A stretch of DNA of 64,000 nt from the NCBI RefSeq assembly GCF_902170785.1, contig NZ_CABHYG010000004.1:806001-870000 (forward strand), given 5' to 3'. This stretch comes from Yersinia proxima (lineage in GTDB: Bacteria; Pseudomonadota; Gammaproteobacteria; Enterobacterales; Enterobacteriaceae). Made by a program: the position numbers and the translations under genes. The notes under the pieces were generated by a model that made no database searches, was not told where the DNA came from, and saw only the letters and a list, made by a program, of their open reading frames with translations. Positions 57,860 to 64,000 of this stretch are shown here, piece after piece. Position 1 is the stretch's first letter; each line of letters starts with the position of its first letter.

Positions 57860-58431
57860 TCTCCCCTCCGTGCATTCGCAATGGCTGGACAGAGATCGAT
57901 ACTATTGATGCACTCATTGCCCCAACTATCCCAGCCCTCAGCCTGCGTTCTGGCAAACAGCTCTATGCGGGGAACATCCCCTAACAGAGAAACAAGCAGA
58001 TCGCGAAAAACATCAGGTTTGGCACTGTGTTCACCCCGTGGGGCTGTTTGATGCTGACAAATAGCCGCATTCAAGCGTTCAGGCAAACGGCCTTTCACAG
58101 CAAACAGCACATCTTCACTATTAGCGCGGGTCATATGGCCCATGCCGATCGCACTGTTCCCTTTTAATTTATTGGTCTTATGCCAGGTGAAGCCCTTCAT
58201 GGTCATTAACCGGAAACCCCAAGCCTCGACAACCTTTAATGCCTCAACTGGCTGAGTGGGTACCCTCCACATAGCAAGCAGGCAGCTTTCACCAGCCAGT
58301 TCCCATATAGGAAGACGACAAATATCAGTAAGATCCATAGTCTTATATTTAAAATCGACACCCCGCTTTCCGCTATTGGCTTTGTCACGATAAGTCCACG
58401 GCGGATCTGCATAAATGATTTGATAGGTCAT
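57856..58431 (-). CDS. MT-A70-family adenine methyltransferase
   Basis: 191 residues. The DPPW catalytic motif (IIYADPPWTYRDKANSGKRG) and CLLAMWRVPTQP place it in the MT-A70 group; MGHMTRANSEDVLFAVKGR and RIELFARTQAEGWDSWGNE are family segments. It would methylate adenine N6 in phage DNA, perhaps as anti-restriction. It overlaps its neighbours by four bases each. Confidence 0.92.
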   Translation of the reverse strand: MTYQIIYADPPWTYRDKANSGKRGVDFKYKTMDLTDICRLPIWELAGESCLLAMWRVPTQPVEALKVVEAWGFRLMTMKGFTWHKTNKLKGNSAIGMGHMTRANSEDVLFAVKGRLPERLNAAICQHQTAPRGEHSAKPDVFRDLLVSLLGDVPRIELFARTQAEGWDSWGNECINSIDLCPAIANARRGE

Positions 58432-59444
58432 GCTGCGGCCTCCCCGTTCACGCGCTGGCTACATTCTTTCCAGATAGCATTCCAACGCTGAACCGCAAAA
58501 CTGGCGTTCATTGAACGGATGCCGGATTTACTGGCTTCTTTGCTCACCTGCTGCTCAAGCTGGCTAGGGTTTTCTTTCGGTAGCCCACTGCCGATAAAGC
58601 GACGATATGCCGCATCACGCTCAGTCGTATCACCAGTCAGCAACTCACCATTGGCCTTAACCCACTTGCCATCTTTGCGTGTTGGACGCCCTGCCCCATG
58701 CCAACGGTTAGCCCCTTCGAGATAGCCAGGGAATTTGGTTGGTTGGAAAAGTGTTGTCGGGCGCAGGTATTCAGCCATATCCAGATCTGCGGCCCACTTA
58801 GCGTGGAGGTAATCAACCGTGAGTTTCAGCTCTGCAACAGTGAACTGCTCTTTCAGCCGGGCGCGGATGTTCTCCAGCGATGATTTGCTGGTCTGGTACC
58901 GAGAGCCGGTAATCAGGTTCAGGTGTTTTAAAACGTCTTTGGCCTGATCAGTAATTTCAACTTCAGGGTCGGTCGCCATCGGCGGCTGACAGGTAGGTTT
59001 TTTACTTGATGGATCAGGTGTTGAATTTACTGACGGATCGCCCCCAGATTCTGGCGGGTCAAAAGTGCCATTCTTGTCAGATTCCGACCCGTCGAATTTT
59101 GAGCCATCAGATTTTGACCCGTCAGATTTTGAGGTGTCGGATTCTGACGCATGAGCAGCAGCCTTAAGTTTGGCGACATTCAGCTGATAAACATTACTGG
59201 CATTGCGGTTACCGGCGCGGCGGGCTTTCTTGCTTAACCAGCCATCAGTTTCCAGCTCAGCCAGCGCAGTACGGACGGTGCTCTCGCCTGCCCCTATCTG
59301 TCGGGCAATCGTCGTCACTGATGGCCAGCACACCCCCTCATCATTAGAGAAATCAGCAAGACGGGCCATGATTGCCACCTTCGATATTTTCATACCCGCA
59401 GTCGCACAGCCGTCCCATACATAACTGGATAGCTTTACGCTCAT
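58428..59444 (-). CDS. O-like replication initiator
   Basis: 338 residues. The N-terminal winged helix (ISKVAIMARLADFSNDEGVC to STVRTALAELETDGWLSKKA) binds the origin. A low-complexity Ser/Asp linker (100-130) is coded by iterons. The C-terminal phage replication domain has VLKHLNLITGSRYQTSKSS and LRPTTLFQPTKFPGYLEGAN. It opens the prophage origin and recruits host replication proteins; no P or DnaC-like gene is visible next to it. Confidence 0.9.
   Translation of the reverse strand: MSVKLSSYVWDGCATAGMKISKVAIMARLADFSNDEGVCWPSVTTIARQIGAGESTVRTALAELETDGWLSKKARRAGNRNASNVYQLNVAKLKAAAHASESDTSKSDGSKSDGSKFDGSESDKNGTFDPPESGGDPSVNSTPDPSSKKPTCQPPMATDPEVEITDQAKDVLKHLNLITGSRYQTSKSSLENIRARLKEQFTVAELKLTVDYLHAKWAADLDMAEYLRPTTLFQPTKFPGYLEGANRWHGAGRPTRKDGKWVKANGELLTGDTTERDAAYRRFIGSGLPKENPSQLEQQVSKEASKSGIRSMNASFAVQRWNAIWKECSQRVNGEAAA
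59073..59147. repeat. Five 15-base iterons, candidate prophage replication origin
   Basis: Five head-to-tail 15-base units of the form xxxTCAGATTTTGA lie inside the O-like gene, at 59073, 59088, 59103, 59118 and 59133. The best-kept part is TC-GATT-TGA. Lambda also has its iterons within O. The repeats code for the Ser-Lys-x-Asp-Gly-type linker. Confidence 0.8.
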
Positions 59445-59638
59445 ACAACCGCCTTATATTCTTTCCTGAAACGCCGGATGGGTATTGAACAGTCATGCTC
59501 ATAATCATCACGACGAAAAATGACTTGTCCTGTTGCGTTGTCGTAGCCAATAACGTGAACGCGAATACCGCGCTTATCGTTGTAATACCGATCAAGCAAT
59601 TGGATGGGGTTAGTCGAGGTCGTGCCGGGATTCGTCAT
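59441..59638 (-). CDS. DUF4222-family small phage protein
   Basis: 65 residues from the ATG at 59638 (MTNPGTTSTNPIQLLDRYYN), with HVIGYDNATGQVIFRRDDYE matching DUF4222. Function unknown. ATGA overlaps with both neighbours put it in the replication operon. Confidence 0.75.
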   Translation of the reverse strand: MTNPGTTSTNPIQLLDRYYNDKRGIRVHVIGYDNATGQVIFRRDDYEHDCSIPIRRFRKEYKAVV

Positions 59639-59796
59639 ACGCGGCCCCACTTACGGCAGACCGCACCCACAATTCCCTGCGCCCTGCTGTGGTTGCACGG
59701 TTTCCACCGACCCCTTATCATTCGTTCATACCGGAACGGGCTGACACAAACGCAACGCAGTTGCGGAATAGAACGTTTAGCCGCTACAATGTTCAT
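59635..59796 (-). CDS. Short phage ORF in the replication operon
   Basis: 53 codons from the ATG at 59796: MNIVAAKRSIPQLRCVCVSP, with four cysteines in a C-x-C ... C ... C pattern and many basic residues, so perhaps a small zinc-binding protein. A GGAG lies ten bases ahead, and the stop overlaps the DUF4222 start as ATGA. No family is assigned. Confidence 0.5.
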   Translation of the reverse strand: MNIVAAKRSIPQLRCVCVSPFRYERMIRGRWKPCNHSRAQGIVGAVCRKWGRV

Positions 59797-59803
59797 GCGT
59801 TAA

Positions 59804-60331
59804 TTACTCCACACGTTTAGTTAATGCACCCGACGCCTCAGTGCCGCACACTGGGGCGTCACCCCATAACATCACCGATATCGCAATAATCTCTGCAATA
59901 ATTGACTGCGCTTTATACCCCTTAGCTTTCAGCCGCTTAGTTTCATCACGATCTAACACGCCATCAGCGGTAAACTCATTGTGCGCACGACCAAAATCAC
60001 CCAAAGCCACCAGCAGATCGTTAAATTTGATAAGCAGCTCGTCGTTGCCAATGTCATTCACTTCCGGCAGCTTTACGAACACACCACCAGCTCGCTTGCA
60101 CATGGCTTCCGTAATGTCGGAACGGCCAGAGATTGATTCCATCTCTATAGCCATGCCCAACGGCACTACCTGCCCCGCCAACTGGCGAACACGATTACGC
60201 AATGCATTCTCGGTACCGGACAGTGGGCATAACTGTTTAGCCATCGCGTCATACTTGCCCGGTGTCTGAGTTATCAGCTGGTGTATCGCGTCACTAATAT
60301 CCGGCTGAGTTGGAAAGTCTTTGTTATCCAC
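59804..60331 (-). CDS. CII/YmfL-like phage regulatory protein
   Basis: 175 residues of the CP76/YmfL family: DISDAIHQLITQTPGKYDAM, LRNRVRQLAGQVVPLGMAIE, and ISGRSDITEAMCKRAGGVFV. These occupy the cII place after cro and probably control the lysis-lysogeny choice. It is transcribed with cro from pR. Confidence 0.8.
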   Translation of the reverse strand: MDNKDFPTQPDISDAIHQLITQTPGKYDAMAKQLCPLSGTENALRNRVRQLAGQVVPLGMAIEMESISGRSDITEAMCKRAGGVFVKLPEVNDIGNDELLIKFNDLLVALGDFGRAHNEFTADGVLDRDETKRLKAKGYKAQSIIAEIIAISVMLWGDAPVCGTEASGALTKRVE

Positions 60332-60368
60332 AATGTTTCTCTCTCTTTGGTGGTTTAACTGGGGCTTA

Positions 60369-60569
60369 TTAAGCTCTATTGTTTTTATAGAGAGCTGGAT
60401 TGAACTTCAGAGCGCCGTCTGTTCTTAGCGCTGCCTCTGCCGCTCGACCTTTTGGAATTAATCGCCCTGGTCGCTTTCTCCATTGGTAAATGGCCTCAGG
60501 CGACACCCCATAAAATTCAGCAACGAGGTTTGCATCGCCGAAATAGTTCTCTAATTCATCAGTAGTCAT
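60369..60569 (-). CDS. Cro-like repressor
   Basis: 66 residues from the ATG at 60569 (GGAGG five bases ahead). NLVAEFYGVSPEAIYQWRKR is a YdaS/Cro-type HTH. It is divergent from the CI repressor across the operators, the position of cro, and would shut off early transcription during lytic growth. Confidence 0.85.
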   Translation of the reverse strand: MTTDELENYFGDANLVAEFYGVSPEAIYQWRKRPGRLIPKGRAAEAALRTDGALKFNPALYKNNRA

Positions 60570-60580
60570 AGCACCCTCCA

Positions 60581-60653
60581 TCTAAGTTATCTTAGATATT
60601 AAAAGCAAATTTATCTTTGGTCAATTGAAACTAAGATAACTTAGCTTCATGTT
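60581..60653. promoter_or_regulatory. OR region with pR and pRM
   Basis: Two operators: TCTAAGTTATCTTAGA (60581-60596) and CTAAGATAACTTAG (60631-60644). On the minus strand pR has -35 TTGACC (60619-60624), a 17-base spacer and -10 TAATAT (60596-60601), so the first operator covers its start. A weaker plus promoter for cI (TTGAAA at 60625-60630) spans the second operator. Confidence 0.8.
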
Positions 60654-60668
60654 GATTAGGATAAGTTC

Positions 60669-61301
60669 ATGGAATCTGTTGGTCAGCGTATTAAACGGCT
60701 AAGAACAGCATCAAAAACAACACAGAAAGCCTTAGGTGTATATTGTGGTGTTTCTGATGTGTCCGTTGGTTATTGGGAAAAAGACCTCAACGTACCCAAG
60801 GGTGAATCATTAATTAAATTAGCAAAATTCTTCAATACATCTGAAGGGTATATTCTTTATGGTGTTGATTTTGGTGGTGCTGAGCCAGTAATTTCTAGTG
60901 TGCGTCGCATACCTATTCTCTCTTGGGTTCAAGCAGGTGCTTTTACAGAAAGTGCAGCAGCGGAAATTATTGATAATGTTGATGAATGGATGGATACAGG
61001 CTTGAGAGTTTCACCAACCTCTTTTGGCTTGCGTGTGAAGGGCGATTCTATGACCAATCCTTATGGATTGCCCAGTATTCCAGAGGGGGCTGTTGTAATC
61101 GTTGATCCAGAAGTTGAAGCCGTAAGCGGTAAAATAGTCGTTGCTCGGTTAGCTGGTACAGACGAAGCTACCGTAAAAAAACTTCTCATTGATGGCCCTC
61201 ACAAATACTTAGTCCCACTAAACCCACGTTATAACAATATTCCAATCAATGGCAATTGCACCATCATCGGTGTAGTTCGCGGCGTACAGTACGAACTCTA
61301 A
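60669..61301 (+). CDS. CI-type prophage repressor (self-cleaving)
   Basis: 210 residues: an N-terminal HTH (TQKALGVYCGVSDVSVGYWE) and a C-terminal S24 LexA-like domain. The Ala-Gly cleavage site is in WVQAGAFTES, the catalytic Ser in VKGDSMTNPYG and the Lys in VARLAGTDEATVKK. It keeps the prophage silent and should be cleaved on RecA activation. Operators flank it on both sides. Confidence 0.93.
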   Translation: MESVGQRIKRLRTASKTTQKALGVYCGVSDVSVGYWEKDLNVPKGESLIKLAKFFNTSEGYILYGVDFGGAEPVISSVRRIPILSWVQAGAFTESAAAEIIDNVDEWMDTGLRVSPTSFGLRVKGDSMTNPYGLPSIPEGAVVIVDPEVEAVSGKIVVARLAGTDEATVKKLLIDGPHKYLVPLNPRYNNIPINGNCTIIGVVRGVQYEL

Positions 61302-61340
61302 CTAAAATTCGACTCTTTATAGAGTCTTATACCCATAAAG

Positions 61341-61391
61341 CTAAGTTTTATTAGATTTAATATTGACACAAAACCTAAGTTAAATTAGATT
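61341..61391 (+). promoter_or_regulatory. OL region with pL promoter
   Basis: Two operator-like sites, CTAAGTTTTATTAG (61341-61354) and CTAAGTTAAATTAG (61375-61388), related to those at OR. Between and over them is TTGACA (61363-61368), a 17-base spacer and TAGATT (61386-61391). It drives the rightward early operon and should be repressed by CI. Confidence 0.78.
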
Positions 61392-61492
61392 TAATGCATC
61401 AACAGCGGACAGGCAGGACGCCCACGTAGTAGCTGCCAGTGGCATACACCGGATGATTCGCTTAGCAGGGTTAACAGTGTGGAGTAACAGGC

Positions 61493-61726
61493 ATGAAAGG
61501 CTACAGATACCAAGGCGACACAGCAGGAATAACAATCGGCAAAATGCGTGTCTTGATGTGCCTCGAAGGTGAAGAACAAGCAGTGCGGGAAGCTGCAGTT
61601 AAGTTCGACAAAATCTTCTCACCAGCTGGTTACGAACAAAGTGATAAGCCCGGTGAATTGACCATCTTCTATGTGCCGTTCGTGAAGTATGAAGCTGAAT
61701 TTATCAAAATGGCCAGTAAGGGGTAA
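61493..61726 (+). CDS. Small early phage protein
   Basis: 77 residues (MKGYRYQGDTAGITIGKMRV), first gene after pL. Mixed alpha/beta pattern, no family recognised. Its place is that of lambda N or other early regulators, but it is not basic enough to look like N. Confidence 0.65.
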   Translation: MKGYRYQGDTAGITIGKMRVLMCLEGEEQAVREAAVKFDKIFSPAGYEQSDKPGELTIFYVPFVKYEAEFIKMASKG

Positions 61727-61730
61727 ATCA

Positions 61731-61844
61731 ATGTCTCAGTTTCGAAATATCAATATCGAGTGGCTCCAGCGTATGCATGAAGCCGGTTATATCACTCTGT
61801 GTGATGGTGATTTGCAGGAAGTTTTAGACGTTATCTTTGAGTAA
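61731..61844 (+). CDS. Very short early phage ORF
   Basis: 37 codons starting MSQFRNINIEWLQRMHEAGY, with AAGGGG ahead of the ATG and only four bases after the previous stop. Acidic C-terminus. The coupling and ribosome-binding site support translation; function unknown. Confidence 0.5.
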   Translation: MSQFRNINIEWLQRMHEAGYITLCDGDLQEVLDVIFE

Positions 61845-61873
61845 TACCTTGTTCCATTGCTGTGCTGTGTCTT

Positions 61874-62002
61874 TAGCGGCTGCGCCTGCCAACACCAGAT
61901 TAGGCCAGCCGCCCTTTTCACACAGAGAGAAGTGCTCCGGGCGGGTTATCCCTTTAAACCCGTACAGTATAAAGCCCCCGGATCGGAGTGCTTCCCTGTG
62001 TG
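61874..62002 (+). ncRNA. Structured leader with two hairpins in the early operon
   Basis: First hairpin: GCGGCTG-C-GCCT pairs with AGGC-CAGCCGC (61874-61910) and is followed by CCTTTT, so it resembles an attenuator. Second: CACACAGAGAGAAG (61917-61930) pairs with CTTCCCTGTGTGTG (61989-62002), with an inner CTCCG/CGGAG stem, giving an interrupted long stem of about 86 bases. No coding frame in 61857-62048 is convincing. It may be an attenuator, a small RNA or a C4-like antisense RNA. Confidence 0.5.
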
Positions 62003-62048
62003 TGGAGTAAACAACGCAGTGCGAACTGCATTACTGAGGGTCGCCCCG

Positions 62049-62420
62049 ATGAGTGAAGAAAGAAAAACCGTGGTACCGGAGTTTCTTGGAGAGTTGGATG
62101 CCGGTATTTTCGAAAACAAAATATCTGCCGCTTTAAATGCAGCCGCGTTAGGTGTTTTGAATAACGGTGGTAAAGGTAAAGTCACCATTGAATTTGATTT
62201 ATCTCGCATGAGTAATTCAATGGAAGAAAAGCGTGTAATGATCGCCCATAAATTGAAATTCACCACCCCAACACCACGCGGAAAATCCTCCGAAGAAGAT
62301 ACCACCGAAACGCCTATGTATGTTGGCAAAGGCGGCAAGCTGGCAATTATGCAGGAAGATCAGGGCCAGTTATTCACAATAAAGGGCGAGACTGACGGAA
62401 AACTAAAGACCGTTAATTAA
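62049..62420 (+). CDS. yfdP: YfdP-like prophage protein
   Basis: 123 residues from the ATG at 62049 (GAGGG ahead): MSEERKTVVPEFLGELDAGI. It stands before YfdQ and YfdR homologues, the order of the E. coli CPS-53 prophage. Function unknown. The longer frame from 61857 reads through the hairpin leader and is rejected. Confidence 0.72.
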   Translation: MSEERKTVVPEFLGELDAGIFENKISAALNAAALGVLNNGGKGKVTIEFDLSRMSNSMEEKRVMIAHKLKFTTPTPRGKSSEEDTTETPMYVGKGGKLAIMQEDQGQLFTIKGETDGKLKTVN

Positions 62421-62461
62421 TTTATTCGCCATCACCAAATTATATTTATTAAGGACTTTAT

Positions 62462-63289
62462 ATGTCTCAACAATTAGATTCGTCAGCCATCACCGAAATT
62501 CGCGATATGGTTTTAACTTCAATTATTGAAAAACAATTATCTTCCACAGCTTGCGATACCATTGCATTACCTGCTGGTGTTTCCGTTAAAAGTCTTGAGC
62601 AATTTAATCTGGAGCGTTACCGCTTTCGTGGTGCGATGGAAACCAGCAGTATTGATGAATACGTGAAATACTCATCTGGCTATGCGGGTAACGGTGTTCG
62701 CTGTTTTATTGATGCAGATGAAATGCGCGCAGAAACCATCTTTAATATTGGCACTCTGGAAAATCCTGGTCATGCCGATAACACTGCCAGTCTTTCACTC
62801 AAGAAAACCGCGCCATTCCGTGAACTGCTTAATATTGATGGTCGCAAACAGACGCAAAAAGAACTTGCTGAATGGTTAGAAGATTATCGTGAGTTCTTGT
62901 TGGCCTTTGATGCTGATGGTGTAGTGCTGGATATAAAGAAAGCCGTTGGTGCCGTTCGCCGTATTACCATTGAACAAACCAGTTCAGCCGATCATGAAGA
63001 CCAGGACTTCAGCGCGAAACGATCGGTAATGGAAAGTGTGGAAGCCAAAAGTAAAGATGTTATGCCAGCAGCATTTGAATTTAAATGTATTCCTTATGAG
63101 GGATTAGGCGAACGTCGTTTTAAATTGCGCTATAGCATTCTCACTGGTGGCAATGTTCCGGTTTTAGTATTACGCATTGTTCAACTGGAAGCAGAAAAAG
63201 AAAAGATAGCTGTTGAGTTTTTGGAACTGCTTACCAATAAATTTAAAGGCGTCGAAGTTGAAACCTTTATTGGTAAATTCAAAGCGTAA
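62462..63289 (+). CDS. yfdQ: YfdQ (DUF2303) prophage protein
   Basis: 275 residues of the DUF2303 family: LPAGVSVKSLEQFNLERYRF, VRCFIDADEMRAETIFNIGT, LKKTAPFRELLNIDGRKQTQ. Common in lambdoid prophages beside the HD-domain gene. Role unknown; it is often seen in the early recombination region. Confidence 0.88.
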   Translation: MSQQLDSSAITEIRDMVLTSIIEKQLSSTACDTIALPAGVSVKSLEQFNLERYRFRGAMETSSIDEYVKYSSGYAGNGVRCFIDADEMRAETIFNIGTLENPGHADNTASLSLKKTAPFRELLNIDGRKQTQKELAEWLEDYREFLLAFDADGVVLDIKKAVGAVRRITIEQTSSADHEDQDFSAKRSVMESVEAKSKDVMPAAFEFKCIPYEGLGERRFKLRYSILTGGNVPVLVLRIVQLEAEKEKIAVEFLELLTNKFKGVEVETFIGKFKA

Positions 63290-63382
63290 TTAATTAAACC
63301 TCAATTAAAGAGTATCACTTCAAATATCCCAGCGATGGGGTATTTGGCGGGGTATTACCTAAAAACCGTGTGGAGTATATTT

Positions 63383-63913
63383 ATGTCTTATATTACGACT
63401 TATTCAGGGCTGGACTTTGATTATTTAAAACCACTGGCCAGCAGCATTTGTATTGAAGATATCGCTCAGGCGTTATCACATGAATGCCGCTTTGCCGGTC
63501 ACCTGCCTAATTTCTATAGTGTGGCCCAACATTGCTTGTTAATAAGCACGATTGTGCCAGAAGAATTTGCCCTTGAAGCCTTACTGCATGATGCAACTGA
63601 GGCATATTGCAAAGATATCCCCTCACCTCTTAAACGCCTACTACCTGATTACCAGGCTATTGAGCAGCAGGTCGATACCGTCATTCGTGAAACCTTTGGG
63701 TTGCCTGCCGAAATGTCCGAGGTCGTCCACTACTGCGATCTGGTGATGCTGACCACTGAGCGACAAGAGTTAGACATCAATGATGGTAAAGAGTGGTCCA
63801 TGCTGGCAGGTATTCCACCAGCAGAAATGGCAATAGTGCCAATGTCATCACGGGATGTGCGGATCGCTTTCCTGGCTCGCTTCAATGAGCTAACCGGGGC
63901 CACCCAATCATGA
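63383..63913 (+). CDS. yfdR: YfdR-like HD-domain 5'-nucleotidase
   Basis: 176 residues from the ATG at 63383 (GTGGAG ahead). HD-domain metal ligands are visible: HECRFAGHLPNFYSVAQH, then ALLHDATEAYCKDIPSPLKR. E. coli YfdR is a 5'-deoxyribonucleotidase-like protein. It may alter nucleotide pools in early infection. It overlaps the next start as ATGA. Confidence 0.9.
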   Translation: MSYITTYSGLDFDYLKPLASSICIEDIAQALSHECRFAGHLPNFYSVAQHCLLISTIVPEEFALEALLHDATEAYCKDIPSPLKRLLPDYQAIEQQVDTVIRETFGLPAEMSEVVHYCDLVMLTTERQELDINDGKEWSMLAGIPPAEMAIVPMSSRDVRIAFLARFNELTGATQS

Positions 63914-64000
63914 TGTACGGCCTGTTTCTACTCGTCTGCTACACCTTCCAGCCGTGCCAGTACGAGCCGCAAGGCTACGTCTATCCGGATGATAAGAACT
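63910..64000 (+). CDS. DUF1482-like small protein, cut by the window end
   Basis: Thirty codons are visible (MMYGLFLLVCYTFQPCQYEP); the frame runs off the edge. The hydrophobic start followed by spaced cysteines resembles DUF1482 proteins, small exported phage early proteins. Its ATG overlaps the yfdR stop. Confidence 0.6.
   Translation, partial: MMYGLFLLVCYTFQPCQYEPQGYVYPDDKN

Noticed and set aside
61857-62048. A 64-residue N-terminal extension of the YfdP-like protein
   Set aside because: The DNA here forms two strong hairpins, while the ATG at 62049 has a good ribosome-binding site and matches the expected length of about 120 residues.
61493-63913. An integrase or excisionase gene in the early region
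   Set aside because: None of the early proteins has tyrosine or serine recombinase motifs; the gene must lie beyond the window.

Overview
The window is a piece of an enterobacterial chromosome, very probably a Yersinia outside the pestis lineage. The gene order matches the E. coli yfhH-to-ssrA segment. The tmRNA tag reads ANDSQYESAALAA, which I recall for yersiniae, and a phospholipase pair of the yplAB type sits between srmB and grcA. The left edge carries the end of an acyl-homoserine-lactone LuxR-family regulator. I cannot fix the species from sequence alone.

Positions 1 to about 27,550 are core chromosome: a LuxR-type quorum-sensing regulator (cut by the window edge), yfhH, yfhL, a GntP-family permease, then the minus-strand cluster acpS-pdxJ-recO-era-rnc-lepB-lepA. 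An AT-rich orphan gene of unknown function (10617-11453) separates lepA from the envelope-stress operon rseC-rseB-rseA-rpoE, whose sigma-E autoregulatory promoter is visible. Then come nadB, trmN6, srmB, yplA/yplB, grcA (with an FNR-type promoter), ung, grpE (with a sigma-32 promoter), nadK, recN (with two LexA boxes), bamE, rnfH, ratA, smpB and the tmRNA gene ssrA.

From the 3' end of ssrA to the right edge the window is one lambdoid siphoprophage, more than 36 kb long and incomplete here. Read from the ssrA end: accessory genes, tail fibre, a lambda-type tail module (J, I, K, L, M, tape measure, G/T, V), an HK97-type head and packaging module, an HNH endonuclease, a lysis cassette (Rz1, Rz, SAR endolysin, pinholin), an orphan DNA methyltransferase, an accessory island, antiterminator Q, a DUF968 nuclease, an MT-A70 methyltransferase, an O-like replication protein with internal iterons, CII- and Cro-like regulators, the CI repressor with four related operators, and a rightward early operon (yfdP-yfdQ-yfdR and small genes). 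The integrase is not in the window and should lie past position 64,000 at the other attachment site.

The most interesting part is the accessory cargo. Two AT-rich genes sit in two separate cargo positions: a DUF3644 protein between ssrA and the tail fibre, and a 409-residue protein between Q and the late genes. Each carries an R-x4-H motif of the HEPN ribonuclease type, so both are candidate phage-defence proteins. Beside the second lies a translationally coupled pair of a two-helix membrane protein and a RelE-like protein. A third cargo gene, of 86 residues, stands behind a near-ideal LexA box. The tail operon also contains repeated intrinsic-terminator hairpins directly ahead of the ribosome-binding sites of key tail genes.
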